This document shows, piece by piece, positions 44,225-52,566 of a stretch of 64,000 nt of DNA. Below the pieces are notes generated by a model that saw only the letters and a list, made by a program, of their open reading frames with translations, made no database searches and was not told where the DNA came from. The stretch comes from Reichenbachiella faecimaris (GTDB lineage Bacteria > Bacteroidota > Bacteroidia > Cytophagales > Cyclobacteriaceae): NCBI RefSeq assembly GCF_900176375.1, contig NZ_FWYF01000001.1, positions 1,188,449 through 1,252,448 of the forward strand, given 5' to 3'. Position 1 is the first letter of the stretch. Every line of letters begins with the position of its first letter. Both the position numbers and the translations under genes were made by a program.

Positions 44225-44691
44225 GCACAGGTGATGGTAACATTATGCGTATGTCCTGATGCCGTAGACTGAATAGTAACGTCATTATTACTTTGCAAAG
44301 TAGCAAAATCTTGAGCAGAAACCGTTACACTATGTGAATGGGTACCACTCCCTGTGATGTCATAGGTTTTGTCTACTCCAGCGGCAACATCTTCTTTCGA
44401 CACTGTCAGACTATGTCCATGATTTGCTGAAATAGTACTAGATGTTCCATTATCTACACAGCTTGTAGTTGGTTCGTCATCCGTGTCGTCTGTATCGTCA
44501 GTGTCGTCCATATCATCCGTATCATCCGTATCATCCGTATCGTCAGTGTCGTCCGTATCATCAGCATCCTCTTCTTCTTCCATATCGTCCATATCATCTT
44601 CCGAGTTGTCAGAACAACTCCAAAGTGAAAGCAGTGGAATGCCAGCTAGAATGGCAGCTCCAAGTTTTGTTAGAAATGATTTTCTGTCCAT
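44221..44691 (-). CDS. Asp-Asp-Thr repeat lipoprotein with HxH domain
   Basis: A 156-residue lipoprotein. The signal begins MDRKSFLTKLGAA, resembling a weak Tat signal (RK in place of RR), with the lipobox cysteine at 26. Residues 33-72 are acidic low complexity, with about nine DDT/DDM units encoded by a 9-nt tandem repeat (44476-44565). The C-terminal 80 residues hold three H-x-H motifs, HGH (91-93), HSH (118-120) and HTH (147-149), and flanking cysteines 78 and 155. Divalent metal binding is a fair guess. No known family is recognised. Confidence 0.72.
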   Translation of the reverse strand: MDRKSFLTKLGAAILAGIPLLSLWSCSDNSEDDMDDMEEEEDADDTDDTDDTDDTDDTDDMDDTDDTDDTDDEPTTSCVDNGTSSTISANHGHSLTVSKEDVAAGVDKTYDITGSGTHSHSVTVSAQDFATLQSNNDVTIQSTASGHTHNVTITCA

Positions 44692-44705
44692 GGTTTTGGG
44701 TTTTA

Positions 44706-44719
44706 TGTATGTACATACA
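44706..44719. promoter_or_regulatory. 14-bp perfect palindrome, candidate operator
   Basis: TGTATGTACATACA is a perfect palindrome 15 nt upstream of the start codon of the Asp-Asp-Thr lipoprotein gene and just past the M3 peptidase terminator. It could bind a dimeric regulator. Confidence 0.35.
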
Positions 44720-44750
44720 ATTTAACCAAAATTTGAACGAAATGAAATAT

Positions 44751-44787
44751 AAAAAAACCAGCAATGTTGTCCATACAACATTGCTGG
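44751..44787 (-). terminator. Terminator of the M3 peptidase gene
   Basis: A 12-13 bp stem CCAGCAATGTTG/CAACATTGCTGG (44758-44769 with 44776-44787) is followed on the minus strand by a seven-T run. Confidence 0.88.
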
Positions 44788-44820
44788 GATGATATCTTAT
44801 AAAAGCCTCTTCCTCTACAC

Positions 44821-46935
44821 TTATTTAAACCCTTTCTTTTCTAGTAGCGGGCCTATCTCTGGGGTGTTGCCTCTGAATTCCACATAAAGATCCATCCCTG
44901 GCTCAGACCCACCTTTGCTCAACATGGTTCTATACTTCTGAGCTGTTTCTTGATCAAATAAATCTCCAGTTTCCTTAAATGCTTGAAAACAGTCTGCATC
45001 CAATAATTCAGACCAGACATAACTATAATAACCCGCTGAATATCCTCCAGAGAAAATATGGTTAAAATATCCACTTCTGTATCTCGGGATAATTTGATCA
45101 ATCAAGCCAATTTTAGCCATGGCCTCTTTTTCAAAACCCCTAGCTTCAACTTGATCAGCATTTGCCAACATGTGCCAAGACATATCCAAATAAGCAGCTG
45201 CCATATATTCTACTGATCTGAATCCTTCATTGAACGCATTGGCATCATTCATTTTTTTAACCAGTTCGTCAGGTATTACTTCTCCAGTTTGATAGTGTTT
45301 GGCGTAAAGTTTCAATACTTCTGGCTCACTCATCCAATTCTCCATCACCTGAGAAGGAAACTCTACAAAATCTCGTGGTACATTAGTGCCCGACTGAGAA
45401 GGATATGTCACATTGGAAAACAAGCCGTGCAATGCATGACCAAATTCGTGAAACATAGTTTCTGATTCCGAAAAAGAAAGTAAGGATGGGCCATCTTCTG
45501 TGGGTGCAGGAAAATTAAAATTATTGGTCACAATAGGTGTAACAGACCCGTCCATTTTTGATTGAGATCTGAGCGCATTCATCCAAGCACCACCACGTTT
45601 ACTATCTCTAGCAAAGAAATCCATATACAAAACACCAATATGCGTACCATCAGCTTCCAATACTTCAAATACCTGCTGGTCTTCGTGCCACTTAGGCATA
45701 TCCTGTAGTTCATTGATCTGGATACCAAAAAGCTTATTGGCCAATGCAAATGCTCCATCTCTAACTGCCGTAAATTCAAAATAAGGGCGCATGGCATCTT
45801 CATCAAAGTCGTATTTAGCCTTTCTTACCTTCTCAACATAATATCTCCAATCAGATCCTCTTAGCTCATCATCTATACCATCCTTTTTCATTTCTTCAGT
45901 CAATGCATCCCTTTCTCCTTTAGCCATATTCAAAGCTGCTGGCCATACTTGATTCATAAAATCCATGACCGCTTTTGGCGTTTGTGCCACACTGGTTGAT
46001 AGTTTGATGTCCGCATGGGTTTTATAGCCCAAGAGGTTAGCTCGCTCTATTCTGAGTGCAACAATCTCCTCTATGATCGCATTGTTATCGTTTTCATTGT
46101 CGTTATCTGCGCGCCTCGCATAACCTTGATATAGCTGTTCTCTCATTTCCCGATTAGGGGAGTATTGGAGAAATGGATTAATACTTGGTCTTTGCAATGT
46201 GAATGACCATCCATTTTCATGCCCTCTTTTCTTGGCCTCAGTAGCAGCTAAAGACACCAGGCTACTTGTCAATGTTCCATAATCATCAGGATTTGTGGTA
46301 TGCGCTTCAAAGTTATTTGTCTCTGCCAGTACATTCTGACCAAATTTGGTCGTCAACTCAGAGAGTCGGCCATTGATCTCCTGTAAACGCTCCTTTTGCT
46401 CACCTTCAAGACCTACTCCCGACCTTACAAAGCCTTTGTAAGATTCAGTCACCAATCTTTTTTGCTCCGCATTCAAATCACTCTCACTCAATCCATTAAA
46501 GATAGCCTCTACTCTTTCAAACAAGCCTTTGTTTAGGTTGATATAGTCATAGTGCTTTGAAAGCAAAGGAGAAACCGTGGTTCTGACCGAATCCAAAACA
46601 TCATTGGTATGTGCTCCTGCAACTGCATAAAATACCCTGCTGGTTTTGTCCAGTGTAGCTCCTGCTCTTTCGAGCGCCACCATGGTATTAGCGAACGTGG
46701 GGGATTCTGTGTTATTCACAATGGCGTCGATCTCAGCTTTATGTTCCATCATACCTTGCTCAAAAGCAGGGAGGTAATGCTCATTTTTGATCTGATCAAA
46801 TGGTGGCACGCCATACGGCGTATTCCATTCTGATAGCAAAGGGTTTTCTACATTCATCTGCTTAGTTGAATCTGGAGACTGACAGCTGGAAAAAATAATT
46901 AAACCAACCACCATCAGGTACAAAGTTTTTTTCAT
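44821..46935 (-). CDS. M3 family metallopeptidase (Dcp/oligopeptidase), lipoprotein
   Basis: A 704-residue zinc peptidase of the thimet oligopeptidase family with the HEFGH motif (TMFHEFGHALHG, near 493) and downstream glutamate region NAFNEGFRSVEY. Residues 1-18 form a lipoprotein signal with lipobox cysteine in IIFSSCQS, so it acts in the periplasm, as Dcp-like dipeptidyl carboxypeptidases do. I prefer ATG 46935 over a start at 46980, which would place 15 polar residues before the signal. A strong terminator follows. Confidence 0.92.
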   Translation of the reverse strand: MKKTLYLMVVGLIIFSSCQSPDSTKQMNVENPLLSEWNTPYGVPPFDQIKNEHYLPAFEQGMMEHKAEIDAIVNNTESPTFANTMVALERAGATLDKTSRVFYAVAGAHTNDVLDSVRTTVSPLLSKHYDYINLNKGLFERVEAIFNGLSESDLNAEQKRLVTESYKGFVRSGVGLEGEQKERLQEINGRLSELTTKFGQNVLAETNNFEAHTTNPDDYGTLTSSLVSLAATEAKKRGHENGWSFTLQRPSINPFLQYSPNREMREQLYQGYARRADNDNENDNNAIIEEIVALRIERANLLGYKTHADIKLSTSVAQTPKAVMDFMNQVWPAALNMAKGERDALTEEMKKDGIDDELRGSDWRYYVEKVRKAKYDFDEDAMRPYFEFTAVRDGAFALANKLFGIQINELQDMPKWHEDQQVFEVLEADGTHIGVLYMDFFARDSKRGGAWMNALRSQSKMDGSVTPIVTNNFNFPAPTEDGPSLLSFSESETMFHEFGHALHGLFSNVTYPSQSGTNVPRDFVEFPSQVMENWMSEPEVLKLYAKHYQTGEVIPDELVKKMNDANAFNEGFRSVEYMAAAYLDMSWHMLANADQVEARGFEKEAMAKIGLIDQIIPRYRSGYFNHIFSGGYSAGYYSYVWSELLDADCFQAFKETGDLFDQETAQKYRTMLSKGGSEPGMDLYVEFRGNTPEIGPLLEKKGFK

Positions 46936-47071
46936 AGGGTTTTGTGTTATAAATGAAATAGAGAAGAGCGTTCCACTCAATCTTCTTCGAAAATACTATT
47001 TTTGAGTTGAACTCTAAAATCAAATCAATAGGCGGTCTCATGCATCATTGGACGGCAGGCCAAACTACCTC

Positions 47072-47857
47072 ATGGTTAAAGCAACACTCTTCGCCAGGCA
47101 AATATTTACTCTTGCCACATTCATTGGGATCGTTTCTTTTGCTTGGCCGCAAACTGTGCATGCTCAAGAAATCTTAACAAAAGGCACTTACCAACAAGTG
47201 CCAGCAGCACATGCAGAAAACGATATTGACTTTTCATCCTACCACAAATCTTGGCGTATAGGAATACAGGCCGGACTTTCTTATCGAATAGCCTTCAACC
47301 CAAATGATATGCCGCCACAAGTTGATAATTATCTGAACAAATTGAAATGGGGAATAAATGTGAGCGTAAATGTCGCATACTTCTTGAATGAAGGAAAGTT
47401 CGGATTAGGTGCTAAATACTCATTTTTTGGGACAAAAAACGAAGATGACTTTCACCTAATCAACGATCAAGGCGTGTCTGAATTAGTTACTATCAGTGAC
47501 AGAATCAATATCCACTTTGCCGGCCCGGCATTCTTTTTTAGATTAAATTCAAAAGAGAATTTGAATGCTTTTGTTTTTCATGCCTCTATGGGTTTTATGT
47601 CCTATCAAAATCAGGCCACTCTATTTCAAGACTACACCATCACAGGCTATACGGTTGGAGTATGCGCTAGTGCGAGCTACGACATCGCTACATCTGATCA
47701 ATCTGCTGTTGGCATTCAATTTACCCTTTATAGTGGGGCACTACAGGAATACACGTTGGACGATGGAACAACCAGTCAAAAAATTGTATTGGAAGAACAC
47801 GAGTACGAAGGGCTAATCAGAGCTGACCTTTCGATTGGGTTTCGATTTATGAAATAA
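47072..47857 (+). CDS. Outer membrane beta-barrel protein of unknown function
   Basis: A 261-residue exported protein (signal core FTLATFIGIVSFA, cleaved after TVHAQ). The mature part alternates amphipathic strands with turns, begins WRIGIQAGLSYRIAF and ends with LIRADLSIGFRFMK, the pattern of small porin-like or OmpW/PorT-type barrels. ATG 47072 is preferred over a TTG at 47048. No neighbour indicates a function. A hairpin separates it from the converging M28 peptidase gene. Confidence 0.75.
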   Translation: MVKATLFARQIFTLATFIGIVSFAWPQTVHAQEILTKGTYQQVPAAHAENDIDFSSYHKSWRIGIQAGLSYRIAFNPNDMPPQVDNYLNKLKWGINVSVNVAYFLNEGKFGLGAKYSFFGTKNEDDFHLINDQGVSELVTISDRINIHFAGPAFFFRLNSKENLNAFVFHASMGFMSYQNQATLFQDYTITGYTVGVCASASYDIATSDQSAVGIQFTLYSGALQEYTLDDGTTSQKIVLEEHEYEGLIRADLSIGFRFMK

Positions 47858-47858
47858 A

Positions 47859-47890
47859 TGGGCCACTATGATCAACACCATAGCAGCCCA
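47859..47890. terminator. Two-part hairpin between convergent genes
   Basis: TGGGC pairs with GCCCA (47859-47863 with 47886-47890) and CTATG pairs with CATAG (47866-47870 with 47879-47883). There is no strong T tract. It occupies almost the whole 40-nt gap and probably serves both genes. Confidence 0.4.
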
Positions 47891-47897
47891 TTCCCAA

Positions 47898-49529
47898 TTA
47901 CTTTTCTCTTATTGCTTTAAACTCCGACCCTTCTTTCCATTTTGGAAATGTAGATTCATTTGCCAAAGTGTACCCAATATCAAATAATACTTGCGCATCC
48001 AACTTTACCCCTTCAGCATTGAAATCATCTGTAAATTCATCTGATGGTTTGTGATAGTTTTCGCTCGTATATTTTTTGTATTGCTCTTCTCCCCATTCCT
48101 TTCCGTTGGCGTCGCTATCAGTAGCGCCCTTGCCATACAAAGCGGGAATACCTATGCTTGCAAAATTGAAGTGATCAGATCTGAAAAAACCACCCGACTC
48201 AGGATGCGGGTCTGGCGTGATATACCTGCCCTGCTTTTCTACTGCGCGCTTGGCATAATCATCTAGCTCTGATTGGCCATAACCTACAATAGAAAAATCA
48301 TTTACACGCCCTATGGGACGAATGGCATCCACATTCAAATTAGCTACAGTTTTGGCTGGTTCATATATTGGATTTACCGAATAATGTGCTGAACCTAAAA
48401 GTCCCTGCTCTTCTGCAGTCACAGCCATAAAAACAACCGAACGCTTAGTTGGGGCATTCAATTTTGTAAAGGCTTCTGCCACCTGAATAATCGCAGCTAC
48501 ACCTGTACCATTGTCCACTGCACCATTATAAATGGAGTCTCCATCCACAGGCTTGCCCACACCAAAATGATCCCAGTGTGCACTATAGATAATAGTTTCG
48601 TCAGGCCTTTCAGAACCCACATATCTGGCTACTACGTTATTTGACTTTGACCGCTTGATGTTATTCACCAACCCTACAGACAATTGCTGATTCATTGGAA
48701 ATGACTTAAATTCTCTCTTGCGAGCCTCTTCATAAAAATCATATCCGTCCATACCCATATTGGCAAACATTTGATTGGCACTTTCTTCAGACACCCAACC
48801 TTCAATCACACATCTCGACATGTTGTTGTCTGGATTTTCAAGGTAAAGATTTGCACCAGACCAGCCACCTTGAACCACCTCAAATGGGTAGCTCGCATGT
48901 GCCGTCTCGTGCACAATGATAATTCCTGTAGCCCCTTGTCTGGCAGCCTCTTCATACTTATAAGTCCAACGTCCATAATAGGTCATTTCATTGCCTTTGA
49001 AGAAAGATTTGTCTTCTGTTCCAAATCCTGGATCGTTGATGAGCACCAAGACAGTTTTTCCTTTTACATCTAGGCCTTCATAGTCGTTCCAATCGTATTC
49101 TGGAGCAATGGTGCCATACCCCGCAAATATGATTTCAGAATTTTCGATTCGCACAGAGTCCGTGACTCTTCTGGTAAGTGCCACAAAATCATCCCAATAG
49201 TTGAGATTAATTTCTGCATCTCCACCAGTAATTTTCAATTGTGGGTCGACAGTAGCAGTCAGTTCCACCAATGGAACTTCTTGGAAGTAACTATCTCCAT
49301 TGCCAGGTTGAAGCCCTAGTTTTTTGAACTCATCTCTTAAGTAATTGATGGTTTTGGTTTCCCCTTCTGTAAATGGCATTCGCCCCAAAAAATCATCAGA
49401 AGCCAAGGCTTTAATTCGAGACTTTAGGCCTTCCTCACTGATACTATCATAAGCTTCTTGGAAATTTTCGGCAGGAGCACATGAAAATGCCAATGCCAGA
49501 ATAAAAAGCGCGGTTTTAAAATTATTCAT
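47898..49529 (-). CDS. M28 family metallopeptidase, lipoprotein
   Basis: A 543-residue exported aminopeptidase/carboxypeptidase of clan MH. The signal has a lipobox at LAFSC17. A PA (protease-associated) insert occupies about 120-260, and the two-zinc site is visible in YSAHWDHFG, NGAVDNGTGVAA, AVTAEEQGLLGS, LNVDAIRP and FRSDHFNF. Related Bacteroidota proteins act at the periplasm or surface on small peptides. It is monocistronic. Confidence 0.92.
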   Translation of the reverse strand: MNNFKTALFILALAFSCAPAENFQEAYDSISEEGLKSRIKALASDDFLGRMPFTEGETKTINYLRDEFKKLGLQPGNGDSYFQEVPLVELTATVDPQLKITGGDAEINLNYWDDFVALTRRVTDSVRIENSEIIFAGYGTIAPEYDWNDYEGLDVKGKTVLVLINDPGFGTEDKSFFKGNEMTYYGRWTYKYEEAARQGATGIIIVHETAHASYPFEVVQGGWSGANLYLENPDNNMSRCVIEGWVSEESANQMFANMGMDGYDFYEEARKREFKSFPMNQQLSVGLVNNIKRSKSNNVVARYVGSERPDETIIYSAHWDHFGVGKPVDGDSIYNGAVDNGTGVAAIIQVAEAFTKLNAPTKRSVVFMAVTAEEQGLLGSAHYSVNPIYEPAKTVANLNVDAIRPIGRVNDFSIVGYGQSELDDYAKRAVEKQGRYITPDPHPESGGFFRSDHFNFASIGIPALYGKGATDSDANGKEWGEEQYKKYTSENYHKPSDEFTDDFNAEGVKLDAQVLFDIGYTLANESTFPKWKEGSEFKAIREK

Positions 49530-49699
49530 TGGATTAATTGAAATTGATAAGCCACCAATTTAATTAATTCCTCTTGTGTCAAAAAGAAACTTCTTGACAT
49601 TAACTCGCTGAGGGATCAAAATGAATTTTCTAATCAAAATTATTTTACGCAACTCTTTGCTTACTTTGAAAGTAACTACTCACGATTCAAACCATAAGT

Positions 49700-51115
49700 A
49701 TGCTCGATAAAAAATCATTCAGAGAAGAAGCACATAAACTCGTAGACTGGATGGCTGACTTCTATGACAACATAGAGACCTACCCTGTCAAATCAAAAGC
49801 CAGACCTGGAGATGTCATCAGACAGCTTCCAAAAAATCCCCCTATCAAAGGAGAGTCTTTTGATCAAGTCTTTAAAGATTTTGAATCCATCATTTTACCT
49901 GGAATGACGCAATGGCAAAGCCCAAATTTTCATGCCTACTTCCCAGCCAACTCCAGCTACCCTTCTGTCTTAGGAGAAATGCTCACGGCCACGTTAGGCG
50001 CTCAGTGCATGATTTGGGAAACTTCCCCAGCTGCTGCAGAACTTGAGGAATTGATTATCAATTGGCTGAAGCCTCTCATGAATATTCCAGCCAACTGGAC
50101 AGGATGTATTCAAGACACAGCCTCTACAGCTACCCTAGCAGCAATGATTTCGGCCAGAGAGCAAAAGACCAACTGGTCCATCAACCAAAATGGATTTGAT
50201 AACCAAAAACTAAGATTCTACTGCTCGTCAGAAACGCATTCTTCCATAGATAAGGCAATAAAAGTACTTGGCGCAGGAGCAGCTCATTTAGTGAAGGTAG
50301 ATGTAGATGAGCATTTGGCGATCCTTCCTGCTGCCTTAGAGGCCGCCATTGAAAAAGACATCAAAGATGGTTTCACTCCTTGTGCAGTAGTGGCCGCAGT
50401 GGGTACCACAGGCACACTAGCCATAGATCCAATAGATACCATAGGAGACATTTGTAACAAGTATGATGTCTGGCTCCATGTGGATGCCGCCTATGCTGGC
50501 ACTGCTTTGATGCTACCAGAATATCACTCCATGATCAAAGGAATCGAAAAAGCCCATAGTTTGGTTTTTAATCCTCACAAATGGATGTTTACTAACTTCG
50601 ACTGCACGGTTTATTATATCAAAGACGAAGGGACGCTTATCAAGACTTTTGAGATATTACCTGAATACCTCAAGACCAGTACACGGGGTCATGTCAAAGA
50701 TTATAGAGATTGGGGGGTTCCATTGGGCAGAAGGTTTCGGGCACTTAAGTTGTGGTTTGTGATCAGGGACTTTGGTATTGAAGGCATCCAAACCCGACTC
50801 CGAGAACATATCAGTTATGCCCAGTGGTTTGCAAATCAGGTCGTTGAAAACGAAAACTTCGAGCTAGTCATAGAGCCTGCACTCAATGTAGTTTGCTTTA
50901 GAATGACTACTCCTGAAAAGGCAGAAGATCAGTTGGATCAATTGAATGCAGAACTAATAGGTGCTATAAATGACTCAGGTGAAGCTTATCTGACTCATAC
51001 AAAAGTGAATGGCAAATACACACTTCGCATGGTGATTGGCCAGACTTATGTCCAAAAACATCATATAGAAAAGACATGGCGACTGATCCAGAATAAAGCC
51101 AATTTGCTAAATTGA
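49700..51115 (+). CDS. PLP-dependent aromatic-L-amino-acid decarboxylase family
   Basis: A 471-residue group II decarboxylase. The PLP lysine lies in VFNPHKWMFTNFDC near 294; other signatures are HAYFPANSSYPS, CIQDTASTATLAAM, VGTTGTLAIDPI and HVDAAYAG. The family decarboxylates Trp, DOPA, Tyr or Phe to bioactive amines. The HAYFP and HVDAAYAG motifs point to the aromatic branch rather than glutamate decarboxylase. It heads an operon with a sirtuin (5-nt gap) and an unknown protein. Confidence 0.92.
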   Translation: MLDKKSFREEAHKLVDWMADFYDNIETYPVKSKARPGDVIRQLPKNPPIKGESFDQVFKDFESIILPGMTQWQSPNFHAYFPANSSYPSVLGEMLTATLGAQCMIWETSPAAAELEELIINWLKPLMNIPANWTGCIQDTASTATLAAMISAREQKTNWSINQNGFDNQKLRFYCSSETHSSIDKAIKVLGAGAAHLVKVDVDEHLAILPAALEAAIEKDIKDGFTPCAVVAAVGTTGTLAIDPIDTIGDICNKYDVWLHVDAAYAGTALMLPEYHSMIKGIEKAHSLVFNPHKWMFTNFDCTVYYIKDEGTLIKTFEILPEYLKTSTRGHVKDYRDWGVPLGRRFRALKLWFVIRDFGIEGIQTRLREHISYAQWFANQVVENENFELVIEPALNVVCFRMTTPEKAEDQLDQLNAELIGAINDSGEAYLTHTKVNGKYTLRMVIGQTYVQKHHIEKTWRLIQNKANLLN

Positions 51116-51120
51116 TTATT

Positions 51121-51813
51121 ATGAAAAAGATTGTGGTTTTAACAGGTGCCGGCATTAGTGCCGAGTCTGGCATTCGCACCTTTCGCGATGCAGACGGACT
51201 TTGGGAAGGGCATGATGTAATGGAAGTGGCCTCGCCACAAGGCTGGGAAGCCAACCGCGAACTCGTCCTTGACTTTTACAACCAGAGAAGAAAGCAAGCG
51301 CTGACCTCCAAACCCAACAAAGGGCACTTGGCCTTGGCGGAATTAGAAAAAGACTTTGATGTAACCATTGTCACCCAAAATGTGGACAACCTACATGAAA
51401 AATCGGGCTCCAGTCATGTTATTCATTTACATGGAGAACTTTTCAAATCCAGAAGCACAATAGATGAATCCTTGGTCTATGACATGGATAACTGGGAGCT
51501 GAAGCTCGGAGACAAATGTGAGAGAGGCTCTCAACTCAGACCACATATTGTTTGGTTTGGAGAAATGGTACCTATGATGGAAGTAGCCATTCGCCAGGCT
51601 CAGATGGCCGATATATTCTTAATTGTGGGTACATCCTTGGCCGTATACCCTGCTGCTGGTCTCATGCATCATACGCAAAGCAATATCCCAAAATACATCA
51701 TAGACCCCCACATGCCAGATGTATTGCCTGAACCCAACTTATCTCTATTTGAAGAAAAAGGAGGCACTGGCGTACCCAAAGTGGCCAATCTACTAAGAGA
51801 ACAATATTTATGA
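51121..51813 (+). CDS. Sir2 family NAD-dependent deacylase without zinc cysteines
   Basis: A 230-residue sirtuin. The NAD fold shows LTGAGISAESGIRTFRD, TQNVDNLHEKSG with the catalytic HLHGELF, and IVGTSLAVYPAAG. DFYNQRRKQ holds the YxxR pair that in CobB/SIRT5 selects succinyl and malonyl lysines. Only one cysteine exists in the protein, in LGDKCERGS, so the usual CxxC...CxxC zinc ribbon is lost. I chose ATG 51121 over TTG 51112. The next gene overlaps the stop by 4 nt (ATGA). Confidence 0.9.
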   Translation: MKKIVVLTGAGISAESGIRTFRDADGLWEGHDVMEVASPQGWEANRELVLDFYNQRRKQALTSKPNKGHLALAELEKDFDVTIVTQNVDNLHEKSGSSHVIHLHGELFKSRSTIDESLVYDMDNWELKLGDKCERGSQLRPHIVWFGEMVPMMEVAIRQAQMADIFLIVGTSLAVYPAAGLMHHTQSNIPKYIIDPHMPDVLPEPNLSLFEEKGGTGVPKVANLLREQYL

Positions 51814-52532
51814 TCCAGGATAAAATCGTTACTCACCAGATCACCAGACAGCTTAGCGCCTCTGTCATCAGCACACACCCTAGTACACAGCTAGACCAAC
51901 CGCTTTGGGCAATCAATTGGTTTGACTTAAAAAGAGCCTGGCTCTATGATTTGTACAACAAGTTGGTTTTTAATCATGTAAGGAAAATAGGCGCATTCCC
52001 TGTTTTCAAGGCTCGACTCTCAAAAACCATACTCGACAATGAACGACTCAAAAGAGATATGCTCTTGATTGTTCAGTACCCACAAGCCCTCAGCTTTTTG
52101 GAGATGATTTCATCCACATTGTTTCAGGTCAAGAGCTTACTAAGAACTTCTTCAGTACAGCATTTCCAATTTGGCTTTATGCAAAAGCTCAATCAGGAGA
52201 GCCTAAAGCCGTCAAAATTGACGTATAAAGGTAAATTGAAATACATGGTTCATATCTGTGAAGAAGGCCATTACAAGGCTATTGAATCTCTCATTTCACA
52301 TGCGGCTTCTCTCGAAGTATTTCCTCATTTCATTGGACAAAAATCAGCCATACTGGGTCTTCAAAAAGAGAAGGGCAAACTCAAAACCTTAGACTTTGTT
52401 TTGAGTCATACATTAGTTTTCAGCGGATTTGATGCTGAAGCATTGGAAGGACTGGTCAATTCGGGATTTTATCAAGAGTTCATTCAATCCAGCAAATTCA
52501 ATTTCATTGGGATTTTTGACAGGGAAATATGA
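51810..52532 (+). CDS. Unknown protein, translationally coupled to the sirtuin
   Basis: A 240-residue soluble protein whose ATG overlaps the sirtuin stop in ATGA. I see a faint internal duplication of ferredoxin-like units. The region around 85-120 (MLLIVQYPQALSFLEMIS) is reminiscent of dimeric alpha-beta barrel (ABM/DUF1330-like) proteins, and a second unit lies near 140-235. No catalytic motif is obvious. Its operon with an aromatic amine-forming decarboxylase and a sirtuin is the only functional clue. Confidence 0.7.
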   Translation: MIQDKIVTHQITRQLSASVISTHPSTQLDQPLWAINWFDLKRAWLYDLYNKLVFNHVRKIGAFPVFKARLSKTILDNERLKRDMLLIVQYPQALSFLEMISSTLFQVKSLLRTSSVQHFQFGFMQKLNQESLKPSKLTYKGKLKYMVHICEEGHYKAIESLISHAASLEVFPHFIGQKSAILGLQKEKGKLKTLDFVLSHTLVFSGFDAEALEGLVNSGFYQEFIQSSKFNFIGIFDREI

Positions 52533-52555
52533 CTCCCGAGCAAAACTCGAGAGTC
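52531..52555. terminator. Hairpin between convergent genes
   Basis: GACTC-C-CGAG (52531-52540) pairs with CTCG-A-GAGTC (52546-52555) around a CAAAA loop, with one C-A mismatch. It begins at the stop codon of the gene on the left. Confidence 0.5.
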
Positions 52556-52566
52556 ACTCCTTTGGG

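Noticed and set aside
44469-44792. Plus-strand ORFs rich in Ser-Val or His-Pro-Tyr repeats
   Set aside because: They are the antisense readings of the 9-nt Asp-Asp-Thr repeat; the minus-strand frame has a signal peptide and lipobox.
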